The notes under the pieces are model-generated. The model saw only the letters and a list, made by a program, of their open reading frames with translations, ran no database searches and had not been told where the DNA came from. A stretch of DNA of 64,000 bases from Channallabes apus (Eukaryota; Chordata; Actinopteri; Siluriformes; Clariidae), in assembly GCA_030522415.1 (NCBI GenBank), contig CM060104.1, positions 19,264,825 through 19,328,824 on the forward strand, written 5' to 3'. Shown piece after piece: positions 39,501 through 50,465 of the stretch (the first letter of the stretch is position 1; the number at the start of each line of letters is the position of its first letter). Made by a program: the position numbers and the translations under genes.

Positions 39501-39991
39501 ATTGGCAAAATGTTATACTGTACAGTATGTGTCACACAACATGCACAGTGGAACGATATTGAGTCACTCCACTCAACAGTTACTTATCAACAGCCTGAAC
39601 CATGCAGAATCCCCACTGCTTTCCATATGAAATTGCATTCAGCACTCTGTAAGCAAATCATCGATAACATGACAAGCTCAATTACTCTTCTAATTTGCTG
39701 CTCAGGGGTAATTATAGGTGCAATTATGCAGTGTACATGACACAATTCTGACTTGGCAGAATCGTGGCTTCAGCTTTGCTACACTAAAAGCACTCAAGCA
39801 CTTGAAGTCATGTAACAAAAAAGTCTGAAGTTTCTTCTTTGTTCAAATTTCAGCTCTTCATTTTAGACTAGTGGGCCAGGTTACAACATCTAAGGACACA
39901 CACTCACTAGGAATCAAAAATATCTTAAAAGAAAAAAATATATTTTTACATGAATTATTTACAACAAAATTTTATATATGAGGGAGTTTTA

Positions 39992-40261
39992 CATGGCAGC
40001 ATAGAGGTTAACCTTGTCAGTCTGTGTGCATGAAGTTTGCATGTTCTCCGGTTTCCTCCCACAGTCCAAAGACATGCAGATTACGCTAATTGGGGTTACC
40101 AAATTGCCCATAGTGTGTGAATGAGCGTTTGTGTGTGCCGTGCAATGTGTTGGCAAACAGGCCAGGGTGTACCCCACCTTGTCCCCCAAATCTCCTGAGA
40201 TAGGCTCCAGGCCCCATGAAACCCTGTATACACGATAAAGCGGTACAGACGATGAGTGAGT
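39992..40261 (+). mobile_element. SINE copy, head decayed
   Basis: The body (TCCTCCCACAGTCCAAAGAC) and tail (GATAAAGCGGTACAGACGAT, then GAGTGAGTG) match 36765-37136; the tRNA-like head is truncated. It lies just beyond the chtop 3' end. Confidence 0.8.
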
Positions 40262-40405
40262 GGGCAAAATTGAATCTGATCTATTAATTATTAGCCATAT
40301 AGATATTAGTATGGTATTATTTTGCTAGATGTTTCTTACACATATTCAATGCACCTTTCCCAGTGGTGTACAGTATGCACAAAAAAACTTATTTATCAAG
40401 TAAAT

Positions 40406-40411
40406 TTTATT
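40406..40411 (-). promoter_or_regulatory. Candidate polyadenylation signal of chtop
   Basis: AATAAA on the minus strand, about 385 nt downstream of the chtop stop codon. Confidence 0.5.
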
Positions 40412-40795
40412 AAATAAAGAACATGAAAGACATGGCAATAGATTACACAAACAAGATTTTTAAACAGTTCTGAAATATAACAGGTATTTTCATCACGTCT
40501 CGCTGCCATAATCAATATTTAATGTTTAACAAAAGCAGTACATTCAGGTTAAACCAACCAATACAACATAAGTAATAAGATGGAATTACATTTAAAATGT
40601 GATAACCAAATGGCCTCTTAAGCAAAAATATAACCAACTCAGAGGCAGATAATGGCTGTTTTGTAAATGTACTGCAATAGCAATCAAAGTAATAACAAAA
40701 AGGGAAAAAGTGCCAACTGGAAGTAATAATTTACGCTATACTTAGCAGATGACTCCATTAGAATACTGGCCATCATAACCAAAGTGCTTGGTTCA

Positions 40796-40980
40796 TTACA
40801 GTAATCGCTCAGGGTCAACTTCTGCCATGTATGCATCCAGCTGGGCATCCAGTTGACTCTTGGTCATGGACATGTAGTCATCCAGTTGTGCATCTAGCTC
40901 CTCTCGCGTGGGGAGAGGACGGCTGCCTGGTCTAGCATGTCTTACAGCCGAGCCACGGCCTACAAACATCATGCCCCTAC
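40796..40980 (-). CDS. chtop: chtop last coding exon
   Basis: 185 nt including the TAA at 40798-40796. Codes [18 protein letters not shown], then [20 protein letters not shown] and [18 protein letters not shown], the duplicated C-terminal module. The acceptor is TTAGCAG. Confidence 0.93.
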
Positions 40981-43900
40981 CTGCTAATATAAACAGTAGG
41001 GAGTTTCATATATTCATACGAAATGCTTCATACAAACTCTTTCACATGCTTTTTTAAGCCACATTGAAAGTTGATGAAATACACTGACCCTGATTACACT
41101 GCTAATAAAAATAAACGTTACATACAGTACTACAGTCATTAAACTGGGCATACAGCAAAAAAACCTCTGAATGCATCATGCAATTAGTGCACATTAGCAG
41201 TATTTAATAAAGATACTAGTTATCTAAGATGGAGTGGGGCAAAAAAGTATTTAGTCAGCAACCAATTGTGCAAGTTCTCCCACTTAAAAAGATGAGGCGC
41301 GCCTGTAATTTTCATCATAGGTATACCTCAACTATGAGAGTCAAATAAGAAAAAAAAAAATCCAGAAAATCACATTGTAGGATTTTTATTAATTTATTTG
41401 CAAATGATAGTGGAAAATAAGTATTTGGTCACCTACAAGTAAGCAAGATTGCTGGCTCTCACAGACGTGTAACTCCTCTGTCCTCCACTCGTTAACTGTA
41501 TTAATGGCATCTGTTTGAACTCGTTATCAGTATATATATATATATATATATATAAAAAAAATAAATAAAAAAAAAACACACACCTGTCCACAACCTCAGT
41601 CACACTTCAAACTCCAATATGGCCAGACGTGTCCCCCAGCTTAAGCCAGGACATGTCAAGGCCCGTCTGAAGTTTGCTAGAGAGCATTTGGATGATCCAG
41701 AAGAGGATTGGGAGAATGTCATATGAAACCAAAATAGAACTTTTTGGTAAAAACTCAACTTGTCGTGATTGGAGGAGAAAGAATGCTGAGTTGCATCCAA
41801 AGAACACCATACCTACTGTGAAGCATGGATGTGGAACATCTGATCCATGTAAAGCAGTGGTTCTCAAAGTGTGGGGCGCGCCCCACTAGTGGGGAATACA
41901 GACATGACAGGTGGGGCACAATGAACGGGAGGAAAAACAGGAAAGTACCTATTCTAATTCATGCTTTTCTCTCACAAACAATACTTCTTTATTGATAATG
42001 AAGAACGTACGCTCAAAACTAAACAATCACACACAAATAAATGGATCATTAATACAAGTAAATTTAAAATAACATCAGTTGGGGGCCGGGAGAAAAAGTG
42101 GAACCATAGTGGAACAATAACGGTTTAACGTCGGACAAACTTGAGCTGCGCTGCTCGAATCACAAACCTGCGCGAGCCACTGGGCAGCGCTGCGCGACGC
42201 TGACAGAAATAAACCGCGCCGACCATCAAAATACATTTTACCCCGCTGGGATGCGCACGTACAAACCAGGCATGGCAAGGCGGAAACAATATTAAACAGT
42301 CCTGACATTTTAAATGAATTGTTTTTGAATAAAACACAGTGGGTCGCGCAGGTTTGTGATTCGAGCGGCGCTGTGCAAATAAACCAGATCATCACTGCGC
42401 TATCCAGATAGTCGCGCTGCGCTGTATTTGCGCAGATATTTGGTTCAATCGGGTGCCACGGTTTCGTCCCACTTTTGATGTGTTTGGCTTCACATACACT
42501 TCGACACTGGAAGAAGACGCTGCAGCAGCAGTGAGTTTACTTACATGTGACGAGGAGCTTACATGCTGCCTCGTCTGTGTTGTGGAATTGGTTTGGGTAG
42601 AAGAAAAGTGATATGAATGAGATGAACGTGATTTGTGAGGTACACAAGTGAACTGTTTTAACAAGTGGTGGAAACACGTCAACCCTTTTCTATCATCTGA
42701 AATCCAAACATCCAAACGAACATGGCCAAAGTAAAAAAAATGCGGCAAACCCCAGCAATTCACAGTTTATATAAAATTACATAAAAAAATGAAATTATGT
42801 AAAACAGTGTGTGTTTTCATTTTTATTTATGCATTTTCAGATACAAATTGCTATATTGTGATATATATTGTTATTGAGTTAGAAAATTGCTTCTACCGTG
42901 ATAGAAGATTTTGGTTATATCGCCCACCCCTAATGAAGCCCATCTTGAGCTTGGATTCATGGTGGGGATGGTGGGGGCAGAAGAGAGACCTGTGTGTGTT
43001 TTGTGTCTTAAACTGCTGGCAGCAGACCGCATGAGACCCAACAAATTAGGAAGACACTTAGAGACAACACACTCCAGTCACGTTAATAAACCACTGGACG
43101 TCTTTGAAAGAAAGCTGGCAGAATACAGACAGCAGGAGAATCACATGGTAAAATCTGAATCAGTGGACAGCAAAGCACAAATGGCTTCATTCAAAATTGC
43201 ATACAGAATTGGCCAGTGCAAAAAAAAAAACTACAAACGATTGCTGAGCAGCTAATAAACATGGGGTCAATTATGCAAAGATAAGTGACAACGTAAGCCT
43301 TTTATAACAATTGCACGTGTATTTTATCTTTTTTTAACTTGGTGGTGTTTGATCGTATTGGTTTAGGAATTGATATTTCAATAAACAGTAAACTTGGCCG
43401 ATTTCGTTATTATTTTGTTGACAAGTGGGGCTTGAAAATTCGCTCACCCCCTTAAGTGGGGAATGACAGAAAAAGTTTGAGAACCACTGATGTAAAGGAA
43501 AGAATGAATACGGCCATGTGTCGTGAGATTTTGAGTGAAAACCTCCTTCCATCAGCAAGGGCATTGAAGATGAAATGTGGCTGGATCTTTCAGCATGACA
43601 ATGATCCCAAACACACGTCCGGGGAACAAAGAAGTGGCTTCGTAAGAAGCATTTCAAAGTCCTGGAGTGGGCTAGCCAGTCTCCAGATCTCAACCCCATA
43701 GAAAATCTTTGGAGGGAGTTGAAAGTCCATGTTGCCCAGTGACAGCCCCAAAACATCACTGCTCTAGAGGGGATACTGTATGCATGGAGGAATGAGCCAA
43801 AATACCAGCAACAGTGTGGAAACCTTGTAAAGACTGCACTTCTGAAGACTTCGGCGGTGATGATGTTTTTCTCGGCATTTCTTGCTCCTTACAAACACTG

Positions 43901-46900
43901 TCTCTCCGGCCTCTAGGCCTTCGCGTCACACCCACACGTCGTAACTACGTGCGGGACTCAACATCGCGAATGCTCATGTAGAGAAACAAAAGTTAACAGC
44001 ACTCGAAATATCAACGAATAAACAAAATAATCGTCATCACTCGGGCCTGATATTACAGCGAATATACTAGTCTCCAAACAGGTGACGAAAACTCTTTCGT
44101 TTCTCTTGTAAAGACAGCAGATATCGCTCGCAGCGCACACGCTCACCATGCTCTCAAGCACTTCCTCATCGCGTGACTACGTCATGACGCAACCTCAAGC
44201 TCAACATTGATTGGCTTGCATTGGTACACCTATATTGAATGAGCATTCTTATTGGATACTGAAACACTTATTTTATCTTCCCAATGTAAAGGAAAAATAT
44301 TAAATATAATAATAAAACAACAACAAATACATTTTAGTACATTTCTGACACACAGCATATTTAAAATAAAACTTGTTTACTACTTTTGGGGTTCCTACAC
44401 TACAATGTGATTTTCTGGATTTTTCTTATTTTGCCTCTCATAGTTGAGGTATACTGTACCTATAATGAAAATTACAAGCCTCTCTCATCTTTTTAAGTGG
44501 GAGAACTTGCGCAGTTTGTGGCTGACTAAATACTTTTTTGCCCCACTGCATATCCAAGATATCTTTTACCTTTGCCTCGGATAGCTCCTCTTAGTCCTCT
44601 ACATCCAATCAATCCTCTTCTGCTTATAAAAGGTCCATACGGTGGTTGAATCAGGCCCCCATTTGTGCCTAGAATCAAGTATCAAGAATATGCAAGTAAA
44701 GTCAAAACCTTATGTATAACAAAATATTTTTGAAGATTTTATTGGTACCAGTTCCCAAGTTCACAATATTTGCAATGGTCTGCTATGAATTTATTGTGAT
44801 GAGCTTTGGGTAGTCAAACAGAAAGGCTGTGGTTTACCTCGGTGTGTCAGAGCGACCTGTAGTGATAAGCAGCTTGCTCCAAAAATTAATAAAATAAAAA
44901 ATAAAATAAAAATCGCAGCAGAGCTACAGTTTTTCGTGACTTTAGTCAAATTCAACAGTTAACTTTTAATTCTATGTGTTTTTGTGTAACAGCATAAAAT
45001 CATCTGACCATAGAGTGGCTAAATATTAGGCAACATGAAATGTTAAAGTCCAGGACAGCACAATTAGAAGAAGACTGAAAAAGTATGGTTCGACTGGAAA
45101 AGTTGCCAGTAGAAAGCCTCTTCTGTTTAAAAATAACATGGAAGCAAACTGATGCTTGCAAAACTGCATCTAAACAATTCTGAAACAGCCAATTTTGCAG
45201 TCATTGAACTTGGGCACCTTGCGTCGACCATGAACTGATCTGTATACCAGAGTATTCTAGAGGAGAAATTGGGTCATGCAACAGGACAATGATCCAAAGC
45301 ACACCAGTAAATATACATCAGAATAACTAAAATTTAAAAGAATCACGGTTTGGAATAGCCTAGTCAAAGTCCAGACCTCAACTAATTTGAAATGCTGTGG
45401 TTGGACCTTAAAAGAGCTATGCAAAATCAAATCCCCAATAACTTCTCAAAATAACTGATGCATGGTGTGGAGAAAAATGGACCAAAATTCCTCCACAATG
45501 ATGTTAAAAATATCATGTTAAAAATAAGGTGGATCTACAAGCTATTAAATCATAGGGGGTTTTGCCCACATTTGTTTGTATGTTTGTTTTTTGGCTTCAT
45601 TTTTGTTAAACAGTTGAACAGAAACTAAACTTAAGCTGTTAATAAAAACATGCAGTGTTTAGGAAATAGACCACTTCAATATTATTAGCCTTTACATTCT
45701 GCAGTTGTCTAATGAAACTTCCAGGGTAGACATCTACAATAATAATTACAATATTTTTCTTTGTGGAATAGCAAGAAAAATTTACACCCAAATAAACAAT
45801 CAAGATTAAAAACACTATTTTAAATACCCCCAACATCAACTGTGGCATTTTCGCTTTACCTGTTAAAGTGTTGTAATCTTATGTTCAGCTCATGCTTGCT
45901 ACCAAATTGCAACAGTCATGTTGGTAATGATGTGAGAAATAGGATTAAGACATAAGAAACAATACTTGTGTACAGACATATACAGTATGTGAACATTTAA
46001 GCCTCTCACATGTCTGTGAAAAAGCTCCCCTCAGAAATACGCTTTTTCCTCTTGGTCTTCTCCAGGATCTGGACATCCCACGCAGGCCACCCCTCATCAT
46101 GGGTGTGCCAAGCCTCGACTTAATGCTGCCCTTAAACTGATTCTGTTTCACACTCTGGAAGTGAAGGATTGAAAGATGCATTAATAACGCAACAGCTGCA
46201 TTAGAGTCAACAGTAACCCAAGCTCAGGATTGAACCCAGGAAAATGGTGCTGTGCGGCAAGTGTTATCACAATTCACTAGTTTACTCTCGTTCTCGCATT
46301 CATTCTCTTCCCGCTCATGCTTTATTGGGTTGTGGGAAGCCCAGGGGACTTAGAAGAGGTACACCATGGCCAGGGTGCCAATTCATTGCAGAACAAACAA
46401 AAAACAAATACTACTTCACTTCTTCTATTTGTATTGTATAGTAAAAGCAGTTAGTTTTACCAAATTGCTCTGAAGGGCGGCCAGAACCGAAGGTCGATTG
46501 GCCATCTGCTGAGCCAAATGCTGGTTCTTCACTGAAGCGGTCAGCTGCTGAGGCACTGCTTCCATAGTGTCAATCAGAGGCACCTGCTTATTCAACATCA
46601 TGGTGAATCTACAGGAGAACAAAAACAGAGAGAAAAGAGTAGGTGAGGTTAAAGGGACCATAATATTCGAAACATTATATTATTTCTGTACACATTTGCC
46701 CCAAGTGGGGGTTTGTCAGGTGACCTGATAAATTTCCGGATAAGGAAATTTTGCTTCCATTCTTGAACGTTAAACTCTGAGAACAACTCTCTCCAATCAG
46801 TCGTTACTTCAGACCATTTGGATATAGAAGAGCACTGATTGGCTCATATTTCAAAAGTAATAAAACATCTAACCAACCATAATGCAGAATGTGGGATTTA

Positions 46901-47321
46901 TCGAGAAAGGCAGGGAGCATAATCTAAACTTAAATCTTGAAAAAACAAATAAATGAATACTCCTGTCCTATGCCTCACAGGATAAACACTTCACAGCATG
47001 CAGAACCGCTTTGAGAATGTCAAAATGTTCGATTCTGATTAAATGCTTTGAGCAAATTTAAACGCTTGTCTTGTCAGATCAGTGATGGGAATTCATCACA
47101 ACTGGATTGAACCGATATTGTCCTTGTAAAAGTAGCTAGTGAGAACATCAATGAAACAAGATCTGTTCAGGCACATTACTTTCAATAGAATTTGATTTGC
47201 GTCAAATTGCAAAATCTACATTATTGGACTCAGGAATAATTTCTTTTATCTGTTCTTACCGCTCATCTAATGACATGGAAGAGGTGCTTTTCAGCAAGAC
47301 CTGGGAGGATGGCGTGGTCAT
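40796..47321 (-). CDS. chtop: Chromatin target of PRMT1 (CHTOP / FOP / SRAG), complete coding region
   Basis: In other vertebrates this nuclear protein is methylated by PRMT1, binds the TREX mRNA-export complex and acts in chromatin regulation (family knowledge). Five coding exons join to 212 residues; human CHTOP has 248. The N-terminus [20 protein letters not shown] plus RFTMMLNKQ matches human [23 protein letters not shown] in pattern. [11 protein letters not shown] is nearly identical to LAQQMENRPSV. The C-terminus has two LDAQLD-YM repeats (FoP duplication module). The middle, residues about 85-165, has only about ten RG dipeptides and many non-Gly/Arg residues, so the Arg-Gly region is eroded. 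The start is at 47321 just after an acceptor-like AAG, and a non-coding first exon is likely upstream. It could be a diverged paralogue of a second chtop elsewhere (inference). Confidence 0.9.
41527..41554. repeat. (TA)n microsatellite in the Tc1 element
   Basis: About 13 TA units followed by A-rich sequence. Confidence 0.85.
42144..42376. repeat. GC-rich inverted repeat inside the hAT element
   Basis: Arms of about 39 bp (42144-42182 and 42337-42376) share CGAATCACAAACCTGCGCGA with only a few mismatches. Confidence 0.8.
42940..43257 (+). pseudogene. hAT transposase N-terminal fragment with BED-type zinc finger
   Basis: The open frame shows [20 protein letters not shown], then [18 protein letters not shown]: a C-x2-C...H-x4-H BED finger as in ZMYM6/FAM200-type transposases. 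A poly-A slip near 43220 shifts the frame; the TIAEQLI-like continuation is read in another frame, and the catalytic domain is absent. Confidence 0.8.
43840..44250. other. CpG-rich insert of unknown origin in the Tc1 element
   Basis: Its base composition differs sharply from its surroundings, with frequent CG (for example TCGCTCGCAGCGCACACGC and GTGACTACGTCATGACGC). The minus strand has a 67-codon open frame (44161-43958, beginning [12 protein letters not shown]) that I do not recognise. It could be the promoter and first exon of a mobile element or captured gene. Confidence 0.45.
44570..44668 (-). CDS. chtop: chtop fourth coding exon (Arg-Gly region)
   Basis: 99 nt, phase 1 to 1. Codes [20 protein letters not shown] then [13 protein letters not shown]. 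Phase agreement on both sides and the open frame support it, although the sequence has drifted far from mammalian CHTOP. The donor GTAAAAGAT lies only 19 bp from a Tc1 terminal repeat. Confidence 0.85.
44860..45560 (+). mobile_element. Second Tc1-like transposase remnant (chtop intron)
   Basis: The frame shows [15 protein letters not shown] near 45280-45325 then drifted sequence matching the Tc1 C-terminal half ([15 protein letters not shown] near 45352). It contains stops and frameshifts and is a different, older copy from the one at 41231-44550. Confidence 0.7.
46010..46154 (-). CDS. chtop: chtop third coding exon (start of Arg-Gly region)
   Basis: 145 nt, phase 0 to 1. [16 protein letters not shown] aligns with human SLKQRLGKSNIQARLG; then [20 protein letters not shown] and [12 protein letters not shown]. 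It ends T|GTGAGAG, and the T joins GC of the next exon to make Cys119. Confidence 0.88.
46265..46400 (-). mobile_element. SINE tail fragment in a chtop intron
   Basis: TTCTCGCATTCATTCTCTTC, then AGGTACACCATGGCCAGGGT and GCCAATTCATTGCAGAAC, match the 3' half of the 36765 SINE family, reversed and diverged. Confidence 0.55.
46461..46608 (-). CDS. chtop: chtop second coding exon
   Basis: 148 nt, phase 2 to 0. It starts FTMMLNKQ and carries [19 protein letters not shown]. The acceptor is CTGTAG and the donor GTAAAA. The region between these motifs ([19 protein letters not shown]) is diverged from human. Confidence 0.92.
47260..47321 (-). CDS. chtop: chtop first coding exon
   Basis: 62 nt: residues 1-20 plus two bases of Arg21. 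The donor is GTAAGA after GAG CG. Upstream on the transcribed strand TTTTCTGCCCTTTTAAG looks like an acceptor about 16 nt before the ATG, implying a short 5' leader in this exon. Confidence 0.9.
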
Positions 47322-48210
47322 CTTTACACATCAACTCTTAAAAGGGCAGAAAAAATGATGCAACATAAGCAAATTGATAATCTGGATACATTTTCTGTAG
47401 TGTTTACTATTAGCAAACTGATCAACAAATCTCCATGACATTTCACATGTTTCACTTGTCAAGATCCAGAAAAATAAGAGAGGGATAAGACAATAACTTT
47501 AATGCTGTAACATTGAACACTTTAAGCTTGATTTATACAAATAGGTTTTTTAAAAATGTAATAGAAAAATGCTCTAAATTAGCAACAAAAAAAAGTTTTG
47601 CTAAGAAGCAGATAATCTGATATTTATTTTATCTAGCTGTTGTAACTGAAGATAATTGCTAGCAACATTTCTGTCAAATAATAAACGAGCTTCAGTGAAT
47701 ACTACTAAAGTGTCTGTCGAGAAAAAAAAACATATTAGTGTATTTTATACCTTACATTAAGTAATTAATTATAAATATTAACAGGCAAAAATACAAATCT
47801 GTCCAGGGCGAGTTAGCAAGCTAACTTCATGCTACAGCATTTGCAAAATACCTTCCCACCTTATACTAGATGTTAACGTTGAGTGATACTATTTTAAACA
47901 TATGTGTACAGGTACAGAATTAATTACCAAATCTTTATCTGCAGAAAGGTGAATAACCTTGGGCGGCTCTGAGGTGTAGTAGAGACTGGGGCAGGTGGGG
48001 CAGGTTTATACCGTCCGGTTTAAGTTAAATCGCTCGGCTTTTCTCTGCTCTCTTGGCCCACAATTCCCTGAAAACCTCCCACGGTAGCTGCTAAAAACCC
48101 AAAAAGTAAACGAGTCACATTTTACAAACATTTGTGTGCACACACTCATAAAGTTTACCTTTCTTCAGGTGTTGGGAGTCACTGGCAACATTATGCAGAC
48201 TTATGAAACG
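47322..48210 (-). promoter_or_regulatory. 5' flank of chtop, probable non-coding first exon and promoter
   Basis: A patch at about 47960-48080 is less AT-rich than its surroundings and contains GGGAATTGTGGGCCAAG on the minus strand, resembling the ZNF143/Staf-type promoter motif, and a CAGCTACCGTGGGAGGTT stretch. A non-coding exon ending near 47960 is possible, but the donor is not obvious. Confidence 0.35.
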
Positions 48211-48464
48211 CTATATTTCGACTATGCAATTACATAGCAGCAAGATGTTGTAAGATCAGGTCTGATTTAATTCAGTTTATTTCAGACCTAGTCCAAGTCG
48301 CCCTCTAGTGTTTCTTTTGTGTATCACACTTTTACATACTAAAATGATAAATTTATAAATTTCAGCATTGGCAAGAAAATGTCTGTATATTTAGTCTATC
48401 CATCAAGAACCTCTGTAGTCCAACTTGGAGGCCTTGGAGCCCAATGGAGACCATTGTATTTATT

Positions 48465-48685
48465 CCAATTCACACATTAATTTAAACACCACGGGCATCT
48501 TGGGAATGCCAGTCAGCCTAATCTGCTTCTATTTGGACTGTGGAAAAAGTTACCCAGAGGAAATTCACCAAGCACGTGAAGAACATGCCAACTCCATGCA
48601 CACAGATCACGAGATGGGAATCAAACCTGGACCCTGCAGGTGCAAGGTGACAGTGGCAACCACTTAGCCAACAAGCCAACCTTAG
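48465..48685 (-). mobile_element. SINE fragment (head and body)
   Basis: CACCACGGGCATCTTGGGAA, GCCTAATCTGCTTCTATTTG and GACCCTGCAGGTGCAAGGTG match the 36765 family reversed; the tail half is missing. Confidence 0.75.
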
Positions 48686-48758
48686 GTTTAACACTTCTGA
48701 TTAATACTAGTGTGATCACTACATGGCATTAAAAACAAATTATGCTTCATCCAACAAC

Positions 48759-48761
<3 letters not shown>

Positions 48762-48854
<93 letters not shown>
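48762..48854. repeat. Long (AT)n microsatellite
   Basis: About 46 AT units. Confidence 0.95.
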
Positions 48855-48857
<3 letters not shown>

Positions 48858-49362
48858 GTCACTCCTCACCACAGATTGTGGTTTGCGATGAGAAAAGCGA
48901 GATAAAGAAATTAGGTGTCTAAGATTAGGCTCCCTTCTGCAAAGCACGGAGGTTCCTCAAATACTAAGAATGAAACCGGAAGTTTAGTATATGCATTTTA
49001 TTTTCCATATCTGTTTTGCAGATATATTTTTTTCTACTTTGTTTTTCTCTCTCTTTTGTCTCTTTCATATACCTTTCTCTTCATAATGTCCCTTTAGAGG
49101 CTCAGTAAATCAGAAAATCAGTAAATCAGTTCAGGTTTTATTAATCCATATATTCATCATTAATATATACTATTTAAAGTTGCTGAAAGTACTGATGTAT
49201 TATATTAGAATCTAATTAATATGGCATAATATGTATGCAGCTAAAATGTACTCAGATCAAATAAAAAAGAATGTTATGACTTATACAATGGCCAATTTAG
49301 TGTTTGAGATTTCATGGCTAAATTTGACCAGCCTGAAGGTGACCTTCATTCATCTTCATTGA

Positions 49363-50465
49363 TTGCACATTCCACCAGTAAGAGCAGAGCGTGAAGGTTT
49401 AATTAGCAGAGTAATAGCACAGTTTTGCTTAAAATATTGCAATGCACACAACATTATGGGTGACATATCAAAAGAGTTCAAAAGAGGACAAATTATTGGT
49501 CCTCGTCTCGCTGGCGTATCTGTGACCAAGACAGCAAGTCCACACCCAACGGGAGTAACTGTGGATGCAAGAGGAAGCTGTCTGAAAGGGAAATCTGGGT
49601 GCTATCCCGGACTGTATCCAAAAAACATAAAACTTAGCTGTACTGCAGAATTAAATATAAGCTGTACTTACTCACTGCAGAATTAAATGTGTACCTCAAT
49701 GCTCCTGTTTCCACCAAAACTGTTTGTCGGGAGGTCCACAGGGCCAATGTACATGGCCGGGCTGCTATAGCCAAACCTTTGATCACTCGTGCCAATGCCA
49801 AACTTTGGTTTCAATGGTGCCAGCAGCAAAAATCTTTGAACAATTTGAAACATGTATTGTTCTCTGATGAGTCCACATTTACAGTACATCTTCACATGTC
49901 TTTCCCAGATCCAGGAGAGTTACGGTGTGAAGAAGCCCCAAAGAAGTGTACCACCCATACTGTTGCATGCCCAGAGTGAAGCATGGGGGTGGATCAGTGA
50001 TGGTTTGGGCTGCAATATCATGGCATTCCCTAGGCCTAATATTGTGCTAGATGGGTGCCTCACTGCCAAAAACTACCAAACCATTCGGGAGGACCATGTG
50101 CACCAAATGGTTTAAACGTTGTATCCTCAAGGCAGTGCCGTGTATCAGGATGATAATGCACCAAAACACACAGCAAGACTGGTGACAGAGTGGTTTGAGG
50201 AACATGAAAGTGAAGTTGAACACCTTCCATGGCCTGTATAGTCACCAGATCTAAATATTATTGAGCCACTTTGGGGTGTTTTGGAGGAGCGAGTCAGGAA
50301 ACATTTTCCTCCAACAGCATCACGTAGTGACATGGCCACTATTGTGCAAGAAGAATGATTCAAAATCCCGCTGGCCACTGTGCAGGACTTGTATCCGTCA
50401 TTGCCAAGACGAATTGATGCTGTATTGGTCGCAAAAGGTGGCCCTACACCATGCCAATGAATTAT
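49363..50465 (+). pseudogene. Tc1-like transposase pseudogene
   Basis: DDE-transposase motifs are in order but scattered over frames: an N-terminal helix-turn-helix region with KEFKRGQIIGPRLAGVS near 49470, LFSDEST near 49858, YQDDNAPKHTARLVTEWFEE near 50138 and SPDLNIIEPLWGVLEERV near 50239. At least two in-frame stops (near 50113 and 50238) and frameshifts inactivate it. Confidence 0.85.

Larger units (their letters stand above)
27022..40389. other. Intergenic region between npr1 and chtop
   Basis: No convincing gene. Contents: GT/GA/G tract 28196-28260, (GT)n 28772-28798, poly-purine run 29925-29970, CT tract 31215-31285, (TAA)n 31794-31840, SINE copies at 33888, 34260, 36765 and 39992, a mariner-like MITE at 35512-35996 and a Tc1-type fragment at 39163-39500. 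Open frames here are short and lack family features. One exon-like 54-nt segment at 38781-38834 is noted separately. Confidence 0.75.
41855..43489 (+). mobile_element. hAT transposon nested in the Tc1 transposase, 8-bp target duplication
   Basis: The terminal inverted repeat CAGTGGTTCTCAAA is matched by TTTGAGAACCACTG. ATGTAAAG is duplicated on both sides (41847-41854 and 43490-43497), the 8-bp signature of hAT elements. Length is 1635 bp. It carries only the N-terminal zinc-finger part of its transposase. Confidence 0.93.
41231..44550 (+). mobile_element. Tc1-like transposon filling the last chtop intron, with nested insertions
   Basis: Inverted ends share AGTGGGGCAAAAAAGTATTT then AGTCAGC, and extend about 200 bp (left 41231-41440, right about 44360-44550). 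The transposase is broken. Its N-terminal half ([19 protein letters not shown]) is near 41640-41700. The catalytic HDNDPKHTS segment (near 43594-43620) and the C-terminal [13 protein letters not shown] segment (near 43686-43726) lie after a 1.6-kb hAT insertion. TA flanks the right end. A second, CpG-rich insert sits near 43840-44250. Confidence 0.9.

Noticed and set aside
42392..42763. 123-codon minus-strand frame
   Set aside because: It lies wholly inside the hAT element, opposite to the zinc-finger fragment, and shows no domain.
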